This document shows positions 63,655 through 64,000 of a stretch of DNA of 64,000 bases, piece by piece. Numbering within the stretch: position 1 is the stretch's first letter; the number at the start of each line of letters is the position of its first letter. A program made the position numbers and the translations under genes. The stretch covers positions 1,922,001 to 1,986,000 of the forward strand of contig NZ_LT629793.1 of NCBI RefSeq assembly GCF_900105735.1, in the 5' to 3' direction. A model generated the notes under the pieces. It made no database searches. It worked only from the letters and a program-made list of their open reading frames with translations, and was not told where the DNA came from. Source of the DNA: Pseudomonas yamanorum. GTDB lineage: Bacteria > Pseudomonadota > Gammaproteobacteria > Pseudomonadales > Pseudomonadaceae.

Positions 63655-64000
63655 GCCGCCAGGACGTGTTTACCCGCGCCTTGCTGTCCCCCGAGGAAAG
63701 CTGCCCCGAAGGTTTGTTCAGCCGTAACGGCGCCGATCCGGCCAGTCGTTTTGCGGTGTACCGCAACAATGTCCACAGCTCACTGATCAACGCCCTGGCC
63801 GCCGGCTACCCGGTCACTCTGCAACTGGTGGGCGATGAGTTTTTTCGGGCGATGGCCGGTGTGTATGTCCAGGATTTCCCACCGACCAGTCCACTGATCA
63901 ATGAGTACGGCGGCGACCTGGCTGACTTTATCCAGGGCTTCGCCCCCGCCGCCAGCGTGCCATATCTAGCCGACGTGGCGCGCCTGGAGCGATTGCGGGT
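63651..64000 (+). CDS. bufC: DUF2063-type partner protein of the bufferin system (3' end outside window)
   Basis: First 116 residues of the HvfC/BufC-type partner: [48 protein letters not shown] and [29 protein letters not shown]. This N-terminal helical domain (formerly annotated as putative DNA-binding) brings the precursor to the iron enzyme. It starts ATG 63651 within the bufB stop (ATGA). The gene is cut by the right edge of the window. Confidence 0.9.
   Translation, partial: MSRQDVFTRALLSPEESCPEGLFSRNGADPASRFAVYRNNVHSSLINALAAGYPVTLQLVGDEFFRAMAGVYVQDFPPTSPLINEYGGDLADFIQGFAPAASVPYLADVARLERLR

Overview
The window is chromosomal DNA of a GC-rich gammaproteobacterium, very probably the Pseudomonas fluorescens group. 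Supporting signs are the gene families present (EmhABC/TtgABC efflux with its operator, a complete pca regulon, the BraCDEFG transporter, a XenB-type reductase, RapA, CcoM) and the many REP/REPIN palindromes built on a 'GTGGGAGC..GCTTGCCTGCGA' core. Most of the window is ordinary core genome. No rRNA, tRNA, CRISPR array, IS element or phage was seen.

Layout. 1-2.4 kb: M20 amidohydrolase (cut by the left edge) and a two-gene operon with a serine hydrolase. 2.4-3.3 kb: first copy of an ~0.8 kb composite inverted repeat. 3.4-5.0 kb: olsB-olsA ornithine-lipid operon. 5.1-8.4 kb: acpH, then an arsR-MFS-xenB operon. 8.4-17.2 kb: a nine-gene accessory cluster on the minus strand (aryl/acyl adenylating ligase, FeeM/LuxI-like acyltransferase, haem-oxygenase-like di-iron protein, FMN reductase, DMT exporter, alpha/beta hydrolase, anthranilate synthase pair, LuxR receptor). 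It is bracketed by two near-identical terminator-containing direct repeats and has a lux-box-like dyad in front of its first gene. 17.4-24.1 kb: emhR and emhABC. 24.2-28.2 kb: OprD-type porin, lipoprotein polysaccharide deacetylase, and an orphan gene with a hrp-box promoter encoding a probable type III effector (RTX-like segment joined to an NleD/HopH1-type M91 protease). 28.2-39.0 kb: complete protocatechuate/beta-ketoadipate regulon in the order pcaR-K-I-J-F-H-G-T-B-D-C, with paired PcaR boxes. 39.0-42.4 kb: a small unknown protein behind a long leader, the phosphate transporter Pit, and the second composite repeat. 42.5-46.0 kb: ccoM with an Anr box, small unknown proteins, and a LysR-RidA-class V aminotransferase group. 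46.2-53.2 kb: rapA, an MFS transporter and an MHYT-GGDEF-EAL c-di-GMP protein. 53.4-55.6 kb: a 725-residue tubulin/FtsZ-like protein, followed by the third composite repeat. 56.6-62.2 kb: a DUF2288 protein and the braCDEFG branched-chain amino-acid ABC transporter. 62.4-64 kb: a bufferin RiPP operon (bufA precursor, DUF692 bufB, partial bufC) running off the right edge.

Most worth pursuing are: (1) the LuxR-linked anthranilate cluster, which I cannot match to a characterised pathway; (2) the hrp-box-driven RTX-M91 chimeric effector; (3) the chromosomal tubulin-like protein; and (4) the ~0.8 kb composite repeats.
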